NCBI GenBank assembly: GCA_964445525.1
Contig: CAYULA010000019.1
Location: forward strand, 1-63,855
Direction of reading: 5' to 3'
Source: Penumbrarchaeum sp964445525
GTDB taxonomy: Archaea; Thermoplasmatota; Penumbrarchaeia; Penumbrarchaeales; Penumbrarchaeaceae
DNA length: 63,855 bases
Below, piece by piece: positions 1-9,600 of this stretch. The first letter of the stretch is position 1. Every line of letters begins with the position of its first letter. The notes under the pieces are model-generated. The model was not told the origin of the DNA, searched no databases, and saw only the letters and a list, made by a program, of their open reading frames with translations. The position numbers and the translations under genes are program-made.

Positions 1-5
1 TTTTT

Positions 6-1298
6 TCACATAATAAAACCTGTGTGAAACAGAGCGATACATTCGGAACTACTGAAATAATCATAGTCTATATATACTCTATATCCGTTTGCAGTATTAA
101 CGCTCAACCAATCCCATTTCTCAACGAGCATGATATTGTCATCAATATCCTCGATACTTACCCAGAATTCAATATAAATGTCATCTTCATAGGGTCCGCA
201 ATTGAAACCCAAATAGTTACCAGCATCATTTACTGTTACACCTCCATTCCCGTAGCTTTGCAAACAATGTGTACCCGGGGCACTATTTCCATTTATACCC
301 CCAGAGCTGGAAAATGAGGTCACACCAGGGTCTGCAAGTCCATAACTATGGAAGTCAGACCTCACCATGTCATTGATATAGTTCCTGTCAGATGGCATAC
401 TCTCGATTAGACCTTCATCCATGGGCCAGTATCCCACATTTTCAAGACCCCACATTCTGTCCCTTGAGGTCGGAGCAGGCAATACGGATGTTTCAAGTTT
501 GTAGAAATAGATAAAATCAATATCTCCTTTGTAATATTCATCATCCTCTCTTCCGATGTAGAAAGGTACATCATTGTCACCTGGATCATCATTAAAATTA
601 TTTGCTACCTCAACCTCCCCATAACTCCCTGCTGAGGGATCGATGTAAAGACGTGCTGTATCCTGAAAGACTTCAACTGCAACAAAATGCCAGTTATCAT
701 CCCTTAGATCATCCCCATTTGTATCAACAATCGAAGATGATGAACCGCTTTCCCATACGGTGAATCCCAATAAACCTTGATCGTCTAGATAAAAGGTAAA
801 ACCGTTGTCATCAGGGTCCAATTTACTACATATTGGGAAGTCTGACCCATCGGATGAAGCTTTGATCAATGCTGATATTGCGAAGTTGTTGCTTCCAATA
901 TCAAAATCTGTACTGTGATTAACATGAACATAATCATCATTTCCATTAAAAGCTAGTGCTCCATTTCCATTTATGTTGTTATCTCTTTCATCTGTTCCGT
1001 CAATATCATTTCCTTTAAGAATACCTTTCTTATCTCTTCCAGAATCGTCCCATACATAATCAATATCTTCATCTAACTCTTCATCATAATATGAATAGAT
1101 ATCATTGAAGTTATAGTAGGCAATATGTGTGTTATGGTTGTCTGCCACATAGTTACCGGAATCTACATTTCCGGGAGGCACAGCAAGAGATTCCAAAGGC
1201 ATTGATGAGACCAACATCAACAACCCAATGAACACGGGTACAAGTCCGATAAACCAGGTTTCGGTTTGGTTATTTCCTATTTTCTTCATTTCTTTCAC
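6..1298 (-). CDS. Secreted LamG/concanavalin-like surface protein
   Basis: A 430-residue exported protein. The N-terminus has a hydrophobic stretch at about residues 15-40, consistent with a signal peptide. Two LamG-like (concanavalin-fold) domains follow, at about 55-270 and 280-430. Hallmarks are NGNGALAFNGNDDYVHV, which matches the usual start of LamG domains, and NWHFVAVEV plus LYIDPSAGSYG in the core strands. LamG domains bind glycans or proteins, so a cell-surface adhesion role is inferred; no enzyme motif is visible. The second domain stops early at a TGA at positions 6-8, so the protein may be shorter than its ancestor. The start ATG is preceded by GGTGA six bases upstream. It lies 15 bases after the caspase-like gene and is probably co-transcribed with it. 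No C-terminal membrane helix is present, unlike most surface proteins here. Confidence 0.75.
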   Translation of the reverse strand: MKEMKKIGNNQTETWFIGLVPVFIGLLMLVSSMPLESLAVPPGNVDSGNYVADNHNTHIAYYNFNDIYSYYDEELDEDIDYVWDDSGRDKKGILKGNDIDGTDERDNNINGNGALAFNGNDDYVHVNHSTDFDIGSNNFAISALIKASSDGSDFPICSKLDPDDNGFTFYLDDQGLLGFTVWESGSSSSIVDTNGDDLRDDNWHFVAVEVFQDTARLYIDPSAGSYGEVEVANNFNDDPGDNDVPFYIGREDDEYYKGDIDFIYFYKLETSVLPAPTSRDRMWGLENVGYWPMDEGLIESMPSDRNYINDMVRSDFHSYGLADPGVTSFSSSGGINGNSAPGTHCLQSYGNGGVTVNDAGNYLGFNCGPYEDDIYIEFWVSIEDIDDNIMLVEKWDWLSVNTANGYRVYIDYDYFSSSECIALFHTGFIM

Positions 1299-1313
1299 CT
1301 TTTTTTAATATAT

Positions 1314-2063
1314 TTAACCTTCATACATTATCGGAGATTGATTGTAAGGTTGCAACCTCAATACTTCTCCGAAAAAAGCTTCGATGAAACTTATCTCACC
1401 ATCTAAATCCTGATCCAACAAAGGATTCTCCAAACTGATCGTGATATCGAATCGATCTGGATCAAAAAACTGATATTCTCTCATGGAACAGATCACAGAT
1501 CTTCCTGAATCAGCAAGATCGGGACCTCCAAGACCGGATCTTTCTCCGTTGAGGATGATGGTCATCTCCGAGAAACTAATCTCATCAAGCCAGTTATCCA
1601 GGGTGACTGTTGTGATATTTCCATCATCGAAGATGAAGGTCCTGTTATTATTGATGGAATTTATATGATCGGAGATATAAATGATCACTTCCGTTCCTGA
1701 ATCACATTCTACTTCCAGCCAATAAAAAGCATCTTCAATATTGGAAAGATTGGCAGGTCCATCCGAAGAATAATCGTTTGGATCAGTAAGGCATATTATT
1801 TCTTCTTCCTCAAGATCTTCTAACAAGTATTCCATGAACGAAGATGCCTTGTCCAATTCGTTCTGAGAATAACCACCATTTCCAGAGACTATTATCAGTG
1901 CCTTCTTATCAACAGACGATCCCTGACCGTTGCCTGAAGTAGTAAAAAGAAGGATTCCTATCAAGATCATTGTTATACAAATCGAGGTTCCAACTCCAAT
2001 TCGTCTCATCCAGAAGGCTAGTTGGACAATGAGGGATATTAAGATTATCGGAGAGAGATTCAT
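1314..2063 (-). CDS. Caspase-like (C13/C14-fold) protein without catalytic cysteine
   Basis: A 249-residue protein with two hydrophobic N-terminal segments (about residues 5-18 and 25-42) and an exported domain. The domain follows the caspase/legumain layout: KALIIVSGNGGY opens the first strand, VIIYISDH ends in the usual catalytic histidine (His133), and MTIILNGERSG matches the strand that normally reads IILDxCxSG. At the cysteine position there is Glu174, so the protease should be inactive if this alignment is right. The closing motif DQDLDGEISFIEAF is an EF-hand-like calcium loop often seen at the end of archaeal and bacterial caspase-like proteins. It lies between a wHTH-TPR regulator and a LamG protein on the same strand with short gaps, so an operon is likely. 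Role unknown; a binding or scaffold job is inferred. A start at Met19 is also possible. Confidence 0.6.
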   Translation of the reverse strand: MNLSPIILISLIVQLAFWMRRIGVGTSICITMILIGILLFTTSGNGQGSSVDKKALIIVSGNGGYSQNELDKASSFMEYLLEDLEEEEIICLTDPNDYSSDGPANLSNIEDAFYWLEVECDSGTEVIIYISDHINSINNNRTFIFDDGNITTVTLDNWLDEISFSEMTIILNGERSGLGGPDLADSGRSVICSMREYQFFDPDRFDITISLENPLLDQDLDGEISFIEAFFGEVLRLQPYNQSPIMYEG

Positions 2064-2097
2064 TTGGAGGGTGTCTTTTAAAAGTAAAATCGTATTT

Positions 2098-3423
2098 TTA
2101 TTTCCGACCCTCCTTGAGCCTCCCTTCGAAAACCTCTACCCTCTCGTTTCTTTTCGCTTCATCGATTATTGGAAATTCTAGTGACCTGATGAAGTACTTG
2201 TTGGCAAGCTTGATATTGCCTTCATCAATACAAACCAGTGAATAGTTGAACTGTGCATCTGCTATACCTTCCATGTCATTTAAAGACTCCATGATCTTTC
2301 TTGCTCTTCGGACCCTTTCCTTTCCCCTTCTTGTTTGGCCTTTGTTATGACTGATAAGATCGCCGAGATTCATACAGAGAATTGCCTTCATCCAGAGAAT
2401 ATTATTCTTCTTTGCAATCCTTTCTGCCATCAACCATTGTTTCTCAGCAAGACTGAACTGATTTCTTCTATAATGTAAAACTCCAAGATTATTCCTCAAG
2501 GAAGTTTGAAGTATTGGGAGATTTTCATTTTCGAATACACGCAAGGAATAATCATACAGTTTTTTGGCTTGACCATACTTCTTTTTAAATGATAGAGAAG
2601 TTGCATGTTCTTGTTTTATCATTGCTTTATGGATACAATTCCTGATCAATGGATCAATTTCCTCAGCCATGGAAATTACTTTTCCATGTTCACCTTTTCC
2701 CATCAAACACCTCATATATCGTGTATAAGCTACTATCCATACATTTTGATCCAACCCTTTATCGGTACTAAGTATACTCGTGTATAATGATATTGCATCA
2801 TCCAGATTTCCAGATCTTAATTTGTATTCAGCTGTGGAAAGGGCCGATTTATATCTATCAGGATTATTCATCCGATTATTTACATCTCCTGGTTCCAAAC
2901 CTAATTGAGTAACAGATTTCACAAATTCCTCGGGATTCGTCTCATAGTCCGGCTGTTCTCTAGACAGCACTTCATCAAGATATCCCTGGAATCTGCCATC
3001 TGAATTGAAACAAGAATATTTTTGTAAAAGACCGGGAACATTCAATTCAATCCCTTTGATTGAGAATGAGATGATCTTGAAAATAATTGTTGGATCCTTT
3101 ATACTTTCAATAATTGGATTAATAGAACAGATCATACTAACATTGTGTTGTTCCGGTGTTAATATAATATTGTAGATTTTACTTGAAATTCTTTCATAAT
3201 AATTTATACCTCTTGAAGATAAGCCATAACGACAAACACCTTTTAATTTTTGTTTTCTTTTCACCAATCCTTTTTGAATCAATCGATTAACACACCTGTT
3301 GAATGTAGAAAGTGATATTCCAATAGACTCAGCCAGTTCAGCTCTTGTAAGCACTTTTTTATCCTTGTTTTCTTGCAGAAATCCCAACGCAAAAATAAGG
3401 ACATCCTCATTGTCATATTTCAT
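2098..3423 (-). CDS. Winged-helix TPR regulator
   Basis: A 441-residue cytoplasmic protein with no signal peptide. Residues 1-75 form a winged helix-turn-helix (LTRAELAESIGISLSTFNRCVN, then a wing with KGVCRYGLSSRG). A middle region of unknown fold follows. From about residue 190 to the end it is helical, with TPR-like units such as AEYKLRSGNLDDAISLYTSIL and LRNNLGVLHYRRNQFSLAEKQW. This architecture (DNA-binding head, TPR body) is typical of archaeal and bacterial regulators that sense a partner protein. It is the first gene of a leftward group and probably controls the caspase-like and LamG genes after it, 34 bases downstream; that link is inferred from position. The gene is AT-rich compared with the rest of the window. 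Confidence 0.7.
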   Translation of the reverse strand: MKYDNEDVLIFALGFLQENKDKKVLTRAELAESIGISLSTFNRCVNRLIQKGLVKRKQKLKGVCRYGLSSRGINYYERISSKIYNIILTPEQHNVSMICSINPIIESIKDPTIIFKIISFSIKGIELNVPGLLQKYSCFNSDGRFQGYLDEVLSREQPDYETNPEEFVKSVTQLGLEPGDVNNRMNNPDRYKSALSTAEYKLRSGNLDDAISLYTSILSTDKGLDQNVWIVAYTRYMRCLMGKGEHGKVISMAEEIDPLIRNCIHKAMIKQEHATSLSFKKKYGQAKKLYDYSLRVFENENLPILQTSLRNNLGVLHYRRNQFSLAEKQWLMAERIAKKNNILWMKAILCMNLGDLISHNKGQTRRGKERVRRARKIMESLNDMEGIADAQFNYSLVCIDEGNIKLANKYFIRSLEFPIIDEAKRNERVEVFEGRLKEGRK

Positions 3424-3762
3424 TTATTCAATCCAGAATTACAAGTGATGATCAGTTATATTAACTTATTCCATATATATCAATTCAGTGTATCAAGATT
3501 GAATGATATAATTGGATTCTGAATACGATTACTTGAAATATCAAGTTTCTTATAAAAAAGTATAAAAATTGTAATGGGACTTATCAATCAGAATAATGCA
3601 AATGAAGTCAGGTATGGATTTGATAATTGGTCACCTTATAATTAAGAGGTAAAATATTGAAATTATTATTTTCGAAGAATGAAGGGCCCCATCTTCTTGA
3701 CAGGGACCTCCCTTGAAATCTATTTTTAATATGTTTACTTTAACCATTAGGGGTAGTAACCG
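3424..3762. promoter_or_regulatory. Divergent intergenic region between regulator and trkH
   Basis: This 339-base AT-rich gap contains no convincing gene. It holds the promoters of the leftward regulator and rightward trkH. For trkH a T/A-rich stretch (TTTTTAATATG near 3722-3732) lies upstream of the start. An inverted repeat ACTTGA-AATA-TCAAGT sits at 3531-3546 next to TTATAAAAAAGTATAAAAA and could be an operator. The word TATCAAG also occurs near 3491, so more than one site is possible. Confidence 0.4.
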
Positions 3763-5118
3763 ATGCCCAGGGGATCCGGAAGATATTATAACAGATCCAG
3801 TCAACCTCTCAAGCAGAGGCTCAGAGGCTCGGACCCTGTTATGCTGGTGATCTACGGTTATATCGCATACATCGCTGTTGGCACCCTTCTCCTTGCCCTT
3901 CCTTTTGCCCAATCGAATACCGTGAATTTCCTGGATTCGATATTTGTATCCGCTTCCGCGGTATCCACGACCGGACTTACACCTATCGACATACATCAGG
4001 ACTACAACACCTTCGGTCATTTTGTCATACTGCTTTTGATACAGCTTGGCGGAATAGGATACATGACCTTTTCATCATTCGTTCTTCTTTCCAGAAAGGA
4101 CCAGCTCTCCGACAAGAGAAAGAAGGTCTGTAAAACGGTATTTTCAATTCCAAAGGATTTCATCATCGAGAAATTCCTCTTCAGGGTAATCATATTCACC
4201 GGATTGATAGAGGGACTCGGAACAATTGCGTTGTACTTCATTTTCAAAGATGAAGGCGTTAAGTATCCTCTCTGGCAGGCAATATTCACATCCGTTTCCG
4301 CTTTCTGCACCGCAGGTTTCTCCCTTTTTGCCGGAAACCTGGAGCAGTTCACCGGGAATTTTTGGTTGAATTTCGTGGTTGCGGTCCTGTCCATATCCGG
4401 AGCCATCGGATTCATAGTGTTCGTGGATGCTTTCAACTATATCACCCGAAAAACACCGCATCTCTCATTCACATCCCGGATAATAATCAGGACCACTGCC
4501 TACATTCTGATAGCCGGAACCGTGATTATCCTGATCTCCGAGGGATCCATTAGGGACCTCGACAATTACGAGAAGGTGCTGGCGGCATTTTTCCAGACAA
4601 TGACATCCATGACAACCGTTGGTTTCAATACCATGCCGGTGGCACAACTCTCCAAGAGCGTCCTTTTCCTTACGATCCTGTTCATGATAATAGGAGCCTC
4701 CCCGGCCGGAACGGGAGGTGGAATGAAATCCACCACTTTCACTTCTGTGATCGGCCAGATCAGAACAGTTCTGCTCAACAAGAGGGATGTCACCTTCTGG
4801 AAGCAGAGGATACCCGCTGACAGGGTAAGGCAGGCGAATGCCACAATGGGTCTTTACCTGGCCTCCCTTTTTATCGGTGTCTACCTTCTCACACTTACCG
4901 AGGATGCCAATTTGATGGAGATCTTCTTCGAGGCGGCTTCGGCTCTTGGAACCGTGGGTCTTTCCATGAACTTCACATCGAATCTTTCGGCCCTTGGGAA
5001 GATATGGGTAATTCTGTTGATGTTCGTGGGAAGGGTAGGTCCACTGAGTTTCGGTATGGCACTTTTTGTTAAAAACAAACTGATATGGGACAACCGTGAG
5101 ACGGACCTGGCCATCTGA
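3763..5118 (+). CDS. trkH: TrkH/KtrB-family potassium uptake protein
   Basis: A 451-residue integral membrane protein that forms the ion pathway for potassium uptake. The four pore loops of the family are visible: SAVSTTGLTPID, SAFCTAGFSLF, TSMTTVGFNTMP and SALGTVGLSMNF. The glycine in each STTG/CTAG/TTVG/GTVG motif builds the selectivity filter. Length and spacing fit KtrB/TrkH. The usual regulatory partner (TrkA/KtrA, with a nucleotide-binding RCK domain) is not in the window. The gene converges on a ClC-type chloride protein with only two bases between the stop codons, which suggests a shared role in salt or turgor balance; that is inference. Confidence 0.93.
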   Translation: MPRGSGRYYNRSSQPLKQRLRGSDPVMLVIYGYIAYIAVGTLLLALPFAQSNTVNFLDSIFVSASAVSTTGLTPIDIHQDYNTFGHFVILLLIQLGGIGYMTFSSFVLLSRKDQLSDKRKKVCKTVFSIPKDFIIEKFLFRVIIFTGLIEGLGTIALYFIFKDEGVKYPLWQAIFTSVSAFCTAGFSLFAGNLEQFTGNFWLNFVVAVLSISGAIGFIVFVDAFNYITRKTPHLSFTSRIIIRTTAYILIAGTVIILISEGSIRDLDNYEKVLAAFFQTMTSMTTVGFNTMPVAQLSKSVLFLTILFMIIGASPAGTGGGMKSTTFTSVIGQIRTVLLNKRDVTFWKQRIPADRVRQANATMGLYLASLFIGVYLLTLTEDANLMEIFFEAASALGTVGLSMNFTSNLSALGKIWVILLMFVGRVGPLSFGMALFVKNKLIWDNRETDLAI

Positions 5119-5120
5119 TT

Positions 5121-6407
5121 TTATCTTTGTTGATTTACCTTTGAGGGATGCCATCTAATCTCGTGGTAGATGACGTACCTCCTTCCTATGAAGTAACCCG
5201 CAATCGAACCGATTATCGAAGGCAAAAATACAGGCAGGCCGAACAATTCCATGCAGATAACAGCTGCCGCAAGCGGTACATTTAGGGCTGTTGCAATGGC
5301 CGCGGCCATGCCGACGGCAGCAAAGACCAGAGGATCGGTTGCGGTGAAAAATGATGCGATCGAGACACCGAATATGGCACCGAATGCCATTATCGGCATC
5401 AGAAGACCCCCGCTGTTTCCGGATGAGGTGATAACTATGGACGTAAGGAGGACCACGATCCCGGCAAGTACAATTTTCGAGACGTTGATATCATCAAGCT
5501 CGATCAGCTTCCCCGAGAATCCTCCTATGTAACCGAGGTCGGTTAAAACGGGGAAGGCGACCACTATCAGCAAACCGGCAAGGAGAAAACCGAATGCTGG
5601 TTTCAACCACCCATATCCTTTCCAATCCATCCTTATGAACCTGTCATGAAATCCCTGATAGATCTTTATCGCAATAATACAGAGAACAGTGACGACAATG
5701 GCAATTAGCACCATTGTCAGAACATCAAGAACATTCGGATCTATCACCTCACCGGTAATATCCAGAAGGGATTTTTTTGGTCTGATGGCTTTGGAAACGA
5801 GAAATGCTGCTGTGCTCGAGGTCAATATGTGGAAGAATCTCTTGTAGAGGATCCTGTTGCGGTAGCCGATCTCTATGGCGAAGATAGCAGCACCGAGAGG
5901 TGTTTCAAGGAGAGCTGAGATCGCAGCGGCCATTCCACAAAGAGAAATTGTCTTCATGTTCTCCTTGTCGATACCCAGCCTCCATGCTATGGAGCTCCCC
6001 AAGGAGTATCCGATTAGAGCCGAAGGGCTCACCACTCCGGTTGTGGCTCCCGCACCCAGTGTTATTACCGTAGCAATATATTTGAAGGGTCCGGACCTTT
6101 TTCTGAGTCTGGTTTTTGTCGTGTGGAATGCCTCGGCGGCTACCCGGAGTCCAGGACCTTCGACCTCGGGAGCTATCTTCCTCGTGACCAGGCCCATTAT
6201 CAATCCTGCCATTATAAGAGGGATCAAAAGCCAGATCCTTCCTCCAGGTAGTTCGGTAATTCTCACGGTTATATCATGAACAAGATCAATAACGAACGGA
6301 AGGGATAGTATGATCGGGGAGATGAAAGCACCTACGACAATTGCAATCAGGAAGGTCCTGATCTCCTTTCCGAAAATATTTGAAAAACCGTTTTCATAAC
6401 CCGCCAT
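5121..6407 (-). CDS. ClC-type chloride channel-like protein
   Basis: A multi-helix membrane protein of about 428 residues in the ClC family. Family motifs are recognisable but altered: EVEGPGLRVAAEAF stands where the GSGIP anion-binding motif is, GAGATTGVVSPSALIG where GREGP is, GNSGGLLMPIMAFGAIFG for GxFxP, and a C-terminal LNVPLAAAVICMELFG. The gating glutamate of GREGP is replaced by valine, and the second (proton) glutamate position in FAIEIGYR appears to be isoleucine. By analogy with E. coli ClC, this predicts a passive channel and not a proton-coupled exchanger. An ATG at 6407 is preferred over an upstream TTG at 6428. It is convergent with trkH. Confidence 0.85.
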   Translation of the reverse strand: MAGYENGFSNIFGKEIRTFLIAIVVGAFISPIILSLPFVIDLVHDITVRITELPGGRIWLLIPLIMAGLIMGLVTRKIAPEVEGPGLRVAAEAFHTTKTRLRKRSGPFKYIATVITLGAGATTGVVSPSALIGYSLGSSIAWRLGIDKENMKTISLCGMAAAISALLETPLGAAIFAIEIGYRNRILYKRFFHILTSSTAAFLVSKAIRPKKSLLDITGEVIDPNVLDVLTMVLIAIVVTVLCIIAIKIYQGFHDRFIRMDWKGYGWLKPAFGFLLAGLLIVVAFPVLTDLGYIGGFSGKLIELDDINVSKIVLAGIVVLLTSIVITSSGNSGGLLMPIMAFGAIFGVSIASFFTATDPLVFAAVGMAAAIATALNVPLAAAVICMELFGLPVFLPSIIGSIAGYFIGRRYVIYHEIRWHPSKVNQQR

Positions 6408-6619
6408 CGATAATACAACCGTTAACAAGATAGAAATGGATTTTCATTCATCATCGATTTGTCCAATTACCTGTTCATTAATATCTCGGAAAACATAAAT
6501 CCAAGAGGGAATAATTATACTGTTTTTCCACCAGTGGTGTAATCAACTCCAAATGGTATCTTGTTGCAAAAGGATTATAAGCTTCTCATTACGCTAAACC
6601 AGGGGCAAGGGGAGTATAG

Positions 6620-9600
6620 ATGGTGAAATATCCTTTTATTCTTACACTCGTGATCCTTCTCCTTTCTTCTTCAGTTCAATCAATAAACGATGAAGAAGCA
6701 AGCATGGAAAAACTGGAAGTTTCCAGGGATTCTCTCGAATACCCTTTTTCAATACCGAATTGGAAATCAATTTCAGGTACGGTACGACATGTGGGAGGTT
6801 CCGGTCCTGGAAATTACACTGGAATCGGGGAAGCCTTGAACGATTCGGAAGAGGGCGACACCTTGGTCGTCCACAGCGGTGAGTATGCCGAATCGATCCT
6901 TGTTAACAAATCGGTTTCATTGATTGGCATTGGGAAACCCGTTCTGAACGGGAGCTCCAACCCCGGAGATTTCCTGCTGAATATAATCTCAGATAACGTG
7001 ACCGTACAGGGATTCGAGTTCAGGGAGGATGAAACCGCCCTGAATTTGAACTGTTCCGGTTTCATGATAATCGACAACAGCTTCTACTGGAACAAGGAAG
7101 ATATTCTTCTCGAATTCACTCGAACGGCAATTGATCGCAATCTTACTTTTTTCTCATCGACTCTGAAAAATAACACTTTTACCAGGGCACCTTCCGTGAG
7201 CAAAAGGAAATCATGTGAGATCTCTCTTGATATCGGATTTGACGGATCCGGAAAGAATCTAGAAGTCGGGAATCTCTACTTCAATGATAACAGATATCAA
7301 ATGAACAATACCCTGGATACGGCCATCGATATGGAGGATTGGGTCCGCGTAGACGATTTCCATGGCGGAGATGTAATAATCGACACAATATCCATGAAAA
7401 ACAATACCATTACCGGAGGGTCCAGGGGGATCGTTCTTTCTTCCAATTTCAACTCGACCCATGACAGGACCTTAGACCTCGATAATATCCTTATCTCCGA
7501 GAATCGATTCACCTCACAATCGGAATTCGGAATTTACGCATCAACACCCGGTCTTTCATCCCCATTTTCGACTACCATCTTTGAATGCGGCGAACTTCGT
7601 GTTGAGGATAACATAATGTCTTTGGACCCTACCGGAAATATCATCATTGGTATCAAAGCAGTATCGGGATATGCCGAAGATCTCTCCGAAAATTCCAGCT
7701 ATTTTTCGGGAAATATTACCATCATTGAAAATCAGATCAATATGAGCTCTTCAGGCAGTGCGGAACCGATAGGCATTTTCTACGAGTCCTCCAACCTGGG
7801 TGTCAATATGAACGGGAGCTCCCTATGCCGTTCCTCGGGTGTAATGATCGAATCGAACGAGATCAAGGGGGATGGATGCGGTATCAGATTCGATCTGAAC
7901 AATATCGGTTCATACCTCAAGGACAACGCAAGTGTTGACGTGGGACCTCTCGGAATCGTTATGAACGATATCCAAACCGATATCGGAATTGACTCAGGTT
8001 ATTTCTCAACGATAGGATGCAACCTCAGAGGGAACTCATCATCACGTATGTGTAATCTATCCATCAATAACAATATGATCAGATCGGATGATTACGGTAT
8101 AAGATTGAATGGGATCTCCTCCCTGGGGTGCGCCCTCTCCGATGATGCTGTTTTCACCTGGGAAGGATTCGGGATTAATAAAAATGATATTGAATCCGGA
8201 AATTACTGGATATCGAATGACAAGATATCCGACCTCGGATCGGGGCTTTTCCAGAATTCCAGGGTTTATATCGGTTCAATCATGATATCCGAAAATATTG
8301 TAAATGATTCCAAAGAGGATCGAGATGCTTTCAATATCGAAGGGATGGCCTATGATATGCACGATTATTCCATCCTTGATTTCGAGGGTCTTTGCTTTGT
8401 CAACAACACCTTCACATATTCGACATTGCTGGCGGGAGGATTGACAAAAGCTGCGTATTTCCTCTATGATCGTTCACAGGCAAGAATTGGGCCGTTGATC
8501 GTTTCCCGAAATCGGGTGAATGCCCTTGAAAAAACAGGGCTTGAGGTCTATTTTGGAAACATCGGATATTACCTCCATGACGATTCGAAGGTTGAATTTC
8601 TGGGAGTAAGTGTTGACAACAACTCCGTATTCTGCTTGCGGAGAGGTATCTTCCTTAACAGCATCCAGGGTGTGGGTTTCAACCTGCACAACAATTCTTT
8701 TGTCAGGTCAGGAGAGATATCTGTTGAGAACAATTCCATAAAATCGGAGGTAGGGATCCAGACCTCATCAATAGAGCACATCGGCGACCTTATGGACGGA
8801 TCTTCAAGGTTCGAAGGTGAGCGTTTTTCCTTCGGCCACAATCAAATCAACTCATCCGGCTACGGCATCCACTTGAACGGCTGGGCCAAGATGGGATACA
8901 GGCTCAGCGGCGAATCCCATGCCGAATTCGGAGGACTGTGCATACATGACAACCACATAGAATCCGGTTCAACCTCCATTGAGGTGGTTCAACCGGCCTA
9001 TCTCGGATCCGTATTATCCGGATCATCCATGGCCAATATAGGCGGAATCGATATCATCAGAAATGATGTGGAAGGATCGAGAGGAATAACCGTTCGCAAT
9101 TCAATTGGAATGGGTTACGATCTTCAGGAAACATCGGAAGCTATGATCGGTGCGATCAGGATCAACGAAAACGACGTGGAATCCGAGGAAAGCGGAATTC
9201 TGATCCAGAAGCTGGAGGAATCATTGAATCTCCTCATTGATGAATCCATGGCCCACTTCCGGATGATCGAGGTGTCCTCCAACAGGATAGTATCGGGAGA
9301 TACGGGAATAGGAATAACCGGGATTGACCAGGTGGCCATGTACCTCAGGGACAGTTCGCTGACAGAAATGGATCCGATAAGGATTTTGGAAAATCATGTC
9401 CGGTCCGGGGAGAATTCCATAACCATCCGGGGAAATTACATGATGACATCCCTCTCCCATTCATCCACGGCCAGATGGGGCGGTATCGACGTTTCCGACA
9501 ACATCCTGATCTCTGAAGAGTCAGGGATCGCAGTTGATTTCGACAATCTTGTTCATGGAATCAACTCCTGGTCAAGGGCCGAGATAGGCCCCATGCATTT

